A stretch of DNA of 64,000 nt from Allodiplogaster sudhausi (lineage: Eukaryota > Nematoda > Chromadorea > Rhabditida > Diplogasteridae): NCBI GenBank assembly GCA_945643635.1, contig CALZFC010000104.1, positions 389,501-453,500 on the forward strand, given 5' to 3'. The notes beneath the pieces were generated by a model, which was given only the letters and a program-made list of their open reading frames with translations, was not told where the DNA came from and made no database searches. The stretch's first letter is position 1; the number at the start of each line of letters is the position of its first letter. Positions 36,671 to 45,720 of the stretch are shown piece by piece. A program made the translations under genes and the position numbers.

Positions 36671-38048
36671 GAAACGAAACATCATGACAATCGGAAACGA
36701 GAGGAAGGAAATGAGACAAAACTTTCAAAGAAAATGATACTTTCCCCTCTGCAGTTGGTCAATTTGATATCACTCTATCGTTCTCTGTGTTTCTTCTCTC
36801 TCCATATGTCTTCTCTCTCTCACTCTCTCTATCACTCTCCTTCTTGATTTTCTATTCGCATTTTTTATCTCTTTATTTCATCTTCTCTCCTTTTTCCTTC
36901 TTTCACTAGGTCACACTCTTCTCTCTATTTCACTCTCACTCTATCGCTGCCGCTCTCTCGGCAAGTGTTCCTTTTCATCCCTTGTATCCTTGTCCTATTT
37001 CTTGACATTTGTTTCCAAATATTTTCCCTACTGAACAAACTTATCTCTTTAACTTTACTTACTGCATGAACAAATAAATAAAAGAAAAAGGATATAAATG
37101 CGTAGATGTTAAAACAGCAGGTGTAAATACGGAATGATGCTTCGGAGAAGAATTGTAATAGCGTTACATCGGGAAATACATACGTAGGGAAATAGCTCGT
37201 CGTTCGTCTCCTCCCTCTAATGATTATCTCCTTATCTTCCATCTCTGTAAAGAATATTCACATAACTTCGAGCAGCTCCTCTCAAGTCTCAGAGAGGCCA
37301 CTGACACTCGTTGACAGCATTCATTCCACGCCGCCGTCTCTCGACATCTCCTTCTTCACGACTTCCTCACGAAATCATGCTTCAGTTCTTTGTGCTCCTG
37401 ATCCGACGGACTCTCCCAATCTGAATGATTCTCCCTCTGCTTATTGCAGTTTGACTTCTGCTGAGCTTTGTCATGCCCGTGGAGCCTCAATGTCAGAGTG
37501 AAAAAAGTCGTTAATAACTAATCTCATTATTAATTTTTTTAAAAACATGAACATCTCGACCGATAACCGAGACTGAAACGCCTTCCTGCATGTACATATG
37601 TATCTTTCAATCTTTCCCCACTTCCCACCATCATCATCAGTCATTGGCAAAGCCAAAGCTTCTTCGCTCCGCACTGCTAACTAAGCCGCCCGCCGTGATC
37701 TCAATTAATCAGGCGGACTGCTATCATTTCCTGTCGTCGTCCTCCTCTTCTCGTACGCACTCTCTTGCCATACGCGAGGAGTACAACTACTCTCAAGCCC
37801 AGGCTTATTAATTAGCCAAACAAGATCTCCATATCAAGAGATCACGCAAAATCGAGAGACACGACATAGAGAAAGCTAAAAGGAAAAGATGGAGGAGAGA
37901 CGACAGATCAAAAGAGAGCTCCTCCCCGCTAGATATCCACCGAATCGCCATGAGTGCCAGCCCTTCATCGGAGAGGATCCACCTTCCTTCTTTCTTCTTT
38001 ATCTTCTTTGTCAGCAATTTCAAATCCACTTACCTTTGAGAGACAACA
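36671..38048. other. Low-complexity and weak-ORF region
   Basis: Pyrimidine-rich sequence fills 36780-36960. Two Ser/Thr/Pro-rich open stretches occur on the plus strand: 37220-37501, ending ARGASMSE-stop, and about 37640-37811, ending EEYNYSQAQAY-stop. They have coding-like composition and could be exons of one small gene, but no splice phase links them convincingly. Confidence 0.35.
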
Positions 38049-38343
38049 ATGCCCGCCCCCACTACAGAGCAGGAAGAAATCAAAGCATACAGCGAAACGA
38101 TGAAGGATCGGAGAGATCAGGAACGGAGACTGGAAGAATCGTTGAGCTCCAGGCAGCCCTCGAGAGAAAAAAAAGCGCTGGAGGCGGCAAGAATTGTCTA
38201 GATCATCAGTTCGCGAGACCAATCTATATCGCCGAATATGGGCAAAGGACGAGATCATGCGACATCTCGAGCGCCAGGGGGCGGAAAGGAAATGGCCCTC
38301 TTCCCTACCGGTCCGCCGCCTCATCCCATCCTCGTCGACCTAG
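38049..38343 (+). pseudogene. Small Lys/Glu/Arg-rich ORF with apparent frame change at an A8 run
   Basis: The ATG at 38049 opens 50 codons (MPAPTTEQEEIKAYSETMKD, then a charged DRRDQERRLEES segment) ending in TAG at 38199-38201. The adjacent frame (offset +1) is open across the A8 run at 38167-38174 and onward, encoding SVRETNLYRRIWAKDEIMRH and LERQGAERKWPSSLPVRRL before TAG at 38341. Composition stays similar across the change and no GT..AG intron fits between. Either the genomic A8 run carries an indel (pseudogene or assembly error), or the two frames are unrelated. I do not recognise the protein. Confidence 0.35.
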
Positions 38344-38487
38344 TCAGTCTCCCTCCCTCGCTCACTTCTCCCTATCTCTTCAACTTTTTCTTCCTCTGTC
38401 TCTACATTTTCCTGTGCTATCTCTCTACATCTCTCTATCTCTCTCCAATTCTCCTCTCCTCATTCTCACCCTACCACACAAGCTCCG

Positions 38488-38544
38488 TTACTCTCTCTTT
38501 TTCTTCTTTTTGATCCCTTACTCTCTCTTTTTCTTCTTTTTGAT
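38488..38544. repeat. Direct tandem duplication, period 30
   Basis: The unit TTACTCTCTCTTTTTCTTCT plus TTTTGAT occurs twice, at 38488 and 38518, with no mismatch seen. It is a simple recent tandem duplication inside pyrimidine-rich sequence. Confidence 0.85.
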
Positions 38545-38631
38545 ATCTCTAAAGGTGTTAGCAGATACTAGGAAAGTATGTCTTTGATGTCTATTTTTTC
38601 TCTATCACGGTGACTGAGGGACCAGTCACAT

Positions 38632-38990
38632 TTAATAGGGGGATGTTACGTAGCCGGGGAAGAGAGGTGGCCCTGCCTTCTCTGGGTGTGAGGCCGCTCC
38701 GCATGCTGCCAGCGAGTGTTGAAACGACAGCAAAAAGAGGCTGGCAGCTTCCCCGACGGCGGATCTACCCCCCCCCCCTCTTGATAGGCCATTGTTTTAT
38801 GTGATGTGTAAGAGTAAACGTTAAACTTATGTAAGAAGCCAAGTAGTAAGACCGTCAAAGGGGGAGATCCATCCGGGGCTACACTCAACATGTACATACA
38901 CACGAGGCACGACCAACAACGTCGTCCTGACAAAATCAAAATACTGCATGAATGGTTGAAGGATCTTGAGCAAGTCGCCTCAAGGAGATC
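38632..38990 (+). repeat. Possible LTR-like remnant (purine tract followed by TGTTACG)
   Basis: The sequence AATAGGGGGA followed by TGTTACGTAG at 38644 resembles the polypurine tract / 3' LTR junction of gypsy-type retrotransposons, where LTRs often start TGTTA. No matching second LTR, primer site or pol frame is in the window. This is a weak similarity and may be chance. Confidence 0.18.
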
Positions 38991-39007
38991 AAACAAGCTC
39001 GAGTCGT

Positions 39008-39079
39008 GGCCGGATGGTCTAGGGGTATGATTCTCGCTTCGGGTGCGAGAGGTCCCGGGTTCGAATCCCGGTTCGGCCC
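39008..39079 (+). tRNA. tRNA-Pro (anticodon CGG)
   Basis: The acceptor stem GGCCGGA pairs with TTCGGCC (one G-T pair). The D arm contains TGGTCTAGGGGTATGA. The anticodon stem CTCGC/GCGAG closes the loop TTCGGGT, giving anticodon CGG. The T arm CCCGG-GTTCGAAT-CCCGG holds a perfect B box. The discriminator is C and there is no intron. All arms fold in the standard cloverleaf. It is transcribed by RNA polymerase III from internal A and B boxes. Confidence 0.95.
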
Positions 39080-39454
39080 AGACTTTTGCATCCATTCGAA
39101 CCGAACCCTTTTGCAATTTTGCATAACAACCAACACTTCATCCATACCCAAATTACTGTACCAAATGCTCCGTGAAAAGGCACTCATCATCAATCTTTAT
39201 TTCGACTCAAAAGGACAAGAAGCGTCACGAATAACAATTTCAGATAGCACGGGTACTCTCGGATCTGAATTCCGACCAGGTTTGAAACAGAAAACAATAT
39301 CGATCAAGGAAGGGAGTGACCAAGCCTTTTTCATCCTGAATATGAACATTTGTCCTTCGACATTCGTCTTATTGACATCACTTCAGTAACAAAATCACAT
39401 CTTTATATACTTAAACAGTAGAGAAAACAAGGTGAGAATAACAACGTCCATTGT

Positions 39455-42294
39455 TTATATCAAGAGCACTCCATTGATGCATCCATCGTTCTCCGGGTTG
39501 TTCGTGACTTGCGCGTACTTGGCCCAGACAACCTTGCCACCCTGGGTCACCATTCCGAGCTCGCTGATGTTTACCTCAACATCCTTTCTTTGCTACTGAC
39601 TAATTTGTTGCTTAGCGAACTTGAAAAACTTTCACATTTGCCATTAGATGTCACAATTTTAAGGAAAAAGTCGACATTCTAAGTCACTTATATACCCCAT
39701 CATTGGGTACAAATACAAATCCGCCCAAGTGCTCTTCCTACCGTAACCACATATGCGTAAACAAATATCCACACATAGGCTACTGTAAGACAACGTTTAC
39801 TGTACCCCAAGGATGGTAGGTAACTAGCACAAAATCTGGCCATTGAATTTCAGGCCCAATGGGCCGGTCCTCTGCTTTATCCGTCTCTCGCCCACCTCGA
39901 TGATGGTTCCCTTGGTGATAACGCCGAGTGAAGTGTACATCTGGCTGGACGGGTTCTTCTTGACTCCGACGATTGGCAGACAGAAAGTCGTCTGCAGCTC
40001 GGGATGCGTCACGTGAGCCTGAATGAGATATCGATCAATCAATATCTCTATTTCTTAATATAAAACTCTTCCACGAATTCTCGCAATACCGTATACTTTT
40101 AATGACATTCATGAAGCGATTGTACCACTCGTGATGAGACGCTAATTCACTCGTAAACCTCCTCGCCAAACCTTGGTGAATCGAAGACCCATCGGTCGAA
40201 TGAAACGCTCAAACTTTGCCGGCTTTCGCGTAAAGGACTCGCCAACAAAGGTGACCTCAATTATTTTGAAGTAATTCTTTTAAACCGTAATCATCAATTA
40301 AATTTCTATTATTAATATAGCTCAATTACTCGAGCATAAAATAGCGATTTCCGTTTGGGAACCAGGTGGAAAGTATGGGTCATCGCATTGAAAAACAGAT
40401 TGCAGCACATGGTCTCATTGAGATTGAAACAGTGTGTTTAGAGCTTCGTTTCCTGGTGGATTTCGCAATCGTGTATTTTTTTGAGAATCGGTCCTAAGCA
40501 GAATATTCCGGGAATTGGTCCCGAGCAGAATGTCTCGGGAATTGGTCCCGAGCAGATTATCTTGCGCTTACCTTGGTGACCATTCTCTTCCATCCCTTTC
40601 TGCGCGTCTTGCCAGTCTTGACCACCTTGAAAGCTTCGGCGTCGCTGACAGCTTTCACTTGCGGAAGCGGCACTTGGTATTTGCCCTGAGTAAATAAGAT
40701 TTAAGAGATATTGCATCAATACAACAATACAACTCATATGATTAGTCAGTCATCGCTGCGATTCCTTTATCAATCTATTCTATTTTCAAAAGGAGAGAAG
40801 GGTACATATAAATGCTAGGAGGTGAGTAATGCAAGCGCGATTGAAATGACCGAGAACGGGGAGTTTCTTTTCTTATTTCAATGATGAAGTTCAATATTTC
40901 CATTGTTATCTTCCAATTTTGGGTGGTATTCGTTTAATAAGTAGCAACAGAAGGCTGAGAATGGGAGGGGATGGCTAACCGCTTTCTCCTTCCTCTTCTG
41001 TTTGATCATATTGGAGAGTGCCGTGCCGGTAGTTGCCTGCTGTCTGAATTATAGTATATTTATTATATTAATTGATTAATAACATATTTTTTTATTAGAA
41101 TGTATTCGTTATTTCAATGAAACTACCGATGAAGACTTTATCTGTTTTTTTTCAGTTCTCTAAAATCTGCGTGAAATGTCAGCAAACTTCCGCCGAGCCT
41201 GTATCGTTCCAGCTCCAGCTCCCTTGCCTACTCCAATACCAAGAAACAGGTAGCATTTTGTGAAAGTTACAGATTTCATTGCAGCCATTTGCATAGTCTT
41301 CCTACGAAGAACAAATTTTGCCCATCGAATTTGCAAGTATCGAAGCACGCAACAGCTTTCAGAATTAATGGCAAAGAATAGGTTTGCAAACTTAACAATA
41401 CCGTAATGAATCCCGGAATGAATAGTACAGTACCTGTCAAGAAGATAAGCCGGAACCGCGCCCGTCTCTGGCTGCTCGGTCGTGCCCTTTTTCTCTTTCT
41501 CCTCATGCTGCTTCAACAGCTTGCGCATTTCAACCTGAAAACAAAAAGAGAGATCAAAATCTTCATTGGAAGCGCTAAATTCATCCGGAAAAAAGCTTAT
41601 AGAAGTTAAAGAGAAATTTAATTACCAATAAAGAACGAATAAAATTATTTGGAAAATAAACGCGCCTTCTCCGAGTAGCGCTTCTTGTGGTAGAGTTTAG
41701 CCTTGTGACCGCGAAGCTTCTTGGCCTTCTGAGAGCGCTCGTGCACGGCACGCGCCTGTCTCTTGCGACTGAAAAGTCACTTTAACTCCAGGGATCACCA
41801 GACCTTTACTAGTTGTACATTACTTTGTATTCACACCGCTTAGAAGCAATGAAGCTTGCAAACAAATAGAAAAATCGTCTTTCTTGTTTTTTTTTTTTAA
41901 ATCAAAACTCGGCCTTTGTAAGAAAAAGTCGCCTTTCTATTCTAGCAGCAATTTCTGCACTTGTTGCATCATCCTATTTTCATATAATCTTAGGATTAGC
42001 ACAAAATCTGACAGTCTCTCGTCATGATCGAGTCTGCGACCGAAACGTTTGCGATGAAGTTCGATGTGCTCGTTCTGCGGCTGAAAAAAAAGTAAAGAAA
42101 ATAAATGCTCATTTAACTACCATCGAAAAACCATAAAATTGCTCATGTACTTCTTTTTCATAAAAATAGCAAAATCGCAACAGTTAGAAAACTATTCTCA
42201 GTTACAGAAGCAAATTATGGCACATAAAATACATCAGTAATTATATATAAATGAAATTAAACTGATAAAAAATAAATCGTATACCACGAACCAT
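39455..42294 (-). CDS. NSA2: NSA2 60S ribosome biogenesis factor (TINP1)
   Basis: NSA2 is a nucleolar eS8-like protein required for 27S pre-rRNA processing and pre-60S assembly. The first exon supplies only ATG at 42294-42292, followed by a GTTCGT donor. The next exon begins [20 protein letters not shown] (42080 on), giving the family start MPQNE.IELHRKR. Then [20 protein letters not shown] (41760-41665), [16 protein letters not shown] and [11 protein letters not shown] (41535-41435), [13 protein letters not shown] (41045-40980), [20 protein letters not shown] and GWKRMVTKV (40690-40570), [20 protein letters not shown] (40260-40160), [20 protein letters not shown] and [13 protein letters not shown] (40020-39885), and the last exon [20 protein letters not shown] ending [12 protein letters not shown]. 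It is colinear with the 260-aa human protein with no gaps. The tRNA-Pro lies downstream on the other strand. Its upstream side carries two mobile elements before the septin gene. Confidence 0.96.
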
Positions 42295-42385
42295 GTCTTC
42301 AACGTGCGAGGAATGAAGCCGATCGCACAATTTACCTCAAGCCTGAATATAGAGCTAATCGTAAAGTTAAAGGGATAAATCTTAA

Positions 42386-42911
42386 CGGTGCTATCCTAGT
42401 TGGGGGGGGGGGCAAAATATTTTCATTTTTCAATCTACCACAAATCGTGCCCAGGGGGGTTTTAGGCCATGGGGAACACGAATATAGGGTTCTAAACCGT
42501 GGAGAACACGAATATAATGTTCAATTTGAAATTTTTTTTCATTTAACGAAGTTACAGTACTTCACATTTTTGTCCTACTTTTCATCTAAACTCCTGCACT
42601 AAAGAGTTGTCAGAGCTGCCAAACACTAATAAAGTGTCAATTAAGCACTATCGAATAGAGATGAGTCGAAAAGAACCTAATATTCGAGTTTAACAGGTCT
42701 GAAAACCCCTTCGAGTAGCATTTTAGTTGAAATCGGCCAAAACATATGTCAAGTAAAAGTACTGTAACTTAGTTAAATGACAAAGTAATACAAAATGAAC
42801 ATTATATTCGTGTTCCCCATGGCCTATTACCCCCCCCCCCTGTGCACAATTTGGGGTGAATTAGAAAAAAATTTTTTATTTTGCCCCCCCCCCAACTAGT
42901 ATAGCACCATC
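42386..42911. mobile_element. TTAA-flanked fold-back element with G11/C10 terminal tracts
   Basis: Both ends are bordered by TTAA (42382-42385 and 42912-42915). The inverted ends share GGTGCTAT.CTAGTTGGGG followed by a run of 11 G on the left and a matching C run on the right. Inverted homology continues inward over about 180 bp (left to about 42570, right from about 42740), for example GCCATGGGGAACACGAATAT paired with its complement. The middle is about 170 bp of unrelated AT-rich sequence. No coding sequence is present. TTAA duplication is typical of piggyBac-type MITEs; the superfamily is inferred from that alone. Confidence 0.8.
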
Positions 42912-43056
42912 TTAACTTTCCCCGTAATAAAGGAAACAGGAAAAAACTACGAAGAGCTGCCATCAAATTCCACAAAACTCATGTGCTTCCGCAGTAAAAT
43001 AGCATTTCTCTTACAGTTATCTAAAGTGATTCAAAAGAAAATTCTTGTTAGGACAT

Positions 43057-43136
43057 ATTGCATTCAAAATTTGAAAGCAGTTAGTGAAAGCAGTTATTGC
43101 ATTCAAAATTTGAAAGCAGTTATTTGAAAGCAGTTT
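43057..43136. repeat. Direct tandem repeat beside the ATTCACCC element
   Basis: The unit ATTGCATTCAAAATTTGAAA plus GCAGTTA occurs at 43057 and 43096 (period 39), followed by a partial TTTGAAAGCAGTT copy. It ends exactly where the next inverted-repeat element begins. Confidence 0.85.
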
Positions 43137-44517
43137 ATAGCAATATTCACCCATTCACCCATTCACCCGCATTCACCCGCATTCACCCATGGTAATATTC
43201 ACCCGCCTTATAGTAATATTCACCCAGCCTATGGTAATATTCACCCAATGCTTTCCGCCTATCAATTCTTTCTTTCACACTATATGTTTCTATTTAATTT
43301 TTTAATTTTTTGTTAATGGTAATAATTGTTTAGTATTTAATTGCAGTTTCCACCTCAAAAATGGAAGATCTCAGCTTTGATCCCTTAATGTGCTCCAGTG
43401 TTGATGTCGAAGAGGAACCTGAAGACTTGTTTCAAAGAAGTCCTTCCCAAGATCATGAACCTGCAGATGTTCTTGCTACTCCCTCTCGAGCCACAAGAAT
43501 GTACGTGCACTTACGTAGCGAAAATACAAAACGTGAGCTAATATGATTTGCATTCAATTCGTCGTCGATGCTGTCAGATTTGTCTTTCGAAAACGACCTC
43601 TTGGATGATTCAATGGCAGGAAATATTGACAAGTCGGTGGCACGTGCACTTTAGTACCCTTTTCGTAGATAATTAAATTATCTCAGATGTTTCACTTCTC
43701 CTTTCTAATCGCAAGCATTTAGTGCCAGGCAAGATGAGGATGGAAGTGATGCCGAGCACGAAAGTAACTCCGAAGACGAAAGTGGACCGGCAGAATGTTC
43801 GGGTCCATTCGATGCTGCTACTCTCTTTGAAGATGACGAGGGAAATGTCTGCTTCAGAGGGGAGGAGATACAGAGAAGCGACTACATCAGCGACTAATGC
43901 CGCAAAATCTGCCAAAGAAGTGTGCCGAGTGTTACAGTCCCCTTGAGCGCAAGAGTGACGGACAGCCTTCTGATCTTGTGGTGGCACACTATGAAGCCTT
44001 CGAATATGTGAATCAGGAAGGCAAGACATGTCGTGGAATAGGAACGAGGTACATAATAACTGTTTTCTCCACACGCATATTGTAAACATGCCTCATTTGT
44101 CTTTCAGATACATGCACGCTCGATTTTCCTGTGTTGTCGGTCGTCACTCGCACATCACCCATCACGACTTTGCCTTCTCTTCCATACTGAAAGCCTCCTT
44201 GACTACTTTCTACAAGGAATGGATTCGTAGGTCTTTTGGAATTGTGAAGAGACTGTGTTGCTCATCTACTTGTTCTTGTTATCATGTTGTTCTTTTTGTG
44301 ATATCCGATAAAGCTTGTAATAATTGTTTGTCAAATAAAATTTTAATCGATGCTAAAGAAGAATTAACATGCAAATCAGATTGAATAGGTAGGCACAGTG
44401 TGAACAAAAAGCATTGGGTGAATATTACCATAGGCTGGGTGAATATTACTATAAGGCGGGTGAATATTACCATGGGTGAATGCGGGTGAATGCGGGTGAA
44501 TGGGTGAATATTGCTAT
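43137..44517. mobile_element. Cargo-carrying inverted-repeat element with ATTCACCC arrays
   Basis: Two inverted arms of about 110-120 bp (43137-43255 and 44402-44517) are almost identical. Each starts ATAGCAATATTCACCC and contains seven to eight spaced ATTCACCC units with the same interspersed words (ATGGTAAT, GCCTTATAGTAAT, AGCCTATGGTAAT). The left arm has one extra CATTCACCC unit. The arms enclose about 1.15 kb that holds a spliced gene (separate entry). A target duplication is not clear; both flanks are T-rich. Near-identity of the arms suggests recent activity or gene conversion. I know no described family with these ends. Confidence 0.8.
43361..44384 (+). CDS. Gene carried by the ATTCACCC element, unrecognised
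   Basis: A clear 59-bp GT..TTTCAG intron (44049-44107) joins KKCAECYSPLERKSD, VVAHYEAFEYVNQEGKTCRG and IGTR to YMHARFSCVVGRHSHITHHD and FAFSSILKASLTTFYKEWI, ending near CKSD-stop at 44384. A Cys-x2-Cys and later Cys/His residues could bind metal. Upstream are two acidic segments, MEDLSFDPLMCSSVDVEEEP (43361 on) and LSDLSFENDLLDDSMAG (43568 on), and a third, DEDGSDAEHESNSEDESGP (43725 on). The acidic frame ends in TAA where the Cys-rich frame has an ATG (TAATG), so an unseen intron or a frameshift lies between them. The protein could be the element's own transposase or accessory, or a captured host gene. No DDE or Rep motif is recognised. Exon structure upstream of 43897 is uncertain. Confidence 0.45.
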
Positions 44518-45464
44518 TTGCCTAGTGGCGCGACAATTTCTCGACAGACCAAAAACTTTTCTGTTGTTGGAAGAATGCTGGTGATTGTTTTTGTCTTGTA
44601 CTTTACTTTCCTTCTTTAGTTCCTAGCCTTTTTCTCAATGTCATCTGGCACTTTCGTACGCTCGCTTTGTCTAGACATAACCTTAACTAGCAGCCTTTTT
44701 TTTCCTTTTAACCTTTAGCGATCGTTCGCAAACTATCGGAAGGTTTTTTTCTTTCGTGATCGCCGTTTTTACTCCCTCAAATGCTCATCCTTATGCCATT
44801 TGTGTTCTTGTTTGCTAATGATTCATGAGCTATTTCTTCCCGTGCGAACGCATTTCTTCCATAAATTCTGTTCACATGCCATATAAGATTCTCGCGATAC
44901 GCACTCCACACCTGCTGCTTGATTATTATCGCTCCCCACTGTGCGTGTGACTCTCTTCAAGAGCGCGGTATGCTTCGCATTTCTCCTTTTTCGTCCTCGT
45001 TAGACTGCTTTTCTGGGTGCTTTTCAAGCCTATTTCACCAGCAGTCGATCGAATCTTCCGTTGTCGTAGCTTTTTTCAGACATTTTCGTTCCTCAAGCGG
45101 AAGGAATAGTCACCTTTCGACGTGCTCGTTCCCCATCCCTTTTGAATTACATCTCTGTTTTGATTTCTCGTCATATTTAGTCATCTCTTCTCACGCTAGA
45201 CTTCTTCGGAAATAAGTCCTCATTTGCTCCTTCCGTCCCTACCGCATGACTTTATATTTAGCCTCGCTGTTTTAAGGGGGATCATTATAAGAATATTTCG
45301 TGCGAAAGCCTTGCCAATTAAGGATACGAGCATTTTGATTGTTCTTACAATTAAAGGCCTTTGCGCCCCGTAACAAGGGCTCCATCATTTACTTCTCACT
45401 AGTCCGTCTACTACTCCTGCTCACTGCCTTCTTTGATTCTCTCTTTCTCTCTCTTTCTCTGCCA

Positions 45465-45499
<35 letters not shown>

Positions 45500-45720
45500 T
45501 CCCCCTCCCCTCGCCTGACAGCTGTCCTTGCTTGGAGCAGGACATCTGGCCAAAGAAGTATTTATGACCTTTTAGCCGTTCGGGCGTTGAGGGAGGGAGA
45601 AGTGCGCTAAGGGAGAGATAGAGAGAGTGACTAACAGAGGAATATCTTTCCTCCCTTTCCAGACCCGGCCCGCCAGTCAATTCAGTCGAACTGGAGAACC
45701 CGGCGACCATCTCGGCAGGC
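44518..45720. other. Region upstream of the septin gene
   Basis: Mostly pyrimidine-rich, non-coding sequence with a CT tract at about 45466-45495. It should contain the septin promoter and 5' UTR. Small ORFs here lack support. Confidence 0.5.

Noticed and set aside
38646..39116. 156-codon minus-strand ORF containing AEPGFEPGTSRTRSENHTPR
   Set aside because: GFEPGT-type peptides arise from translating the antisense strand of tRNA genes; the segment overlaps the tRNA-Pro exactly.
43141..43255. ATTCACCC array as a CRISPR-like repeat-spacer array
   Set aside because: Units are 8 bp with no unique spacers, appear inverted at the other end of an element, and the DNA is eukaryotic.
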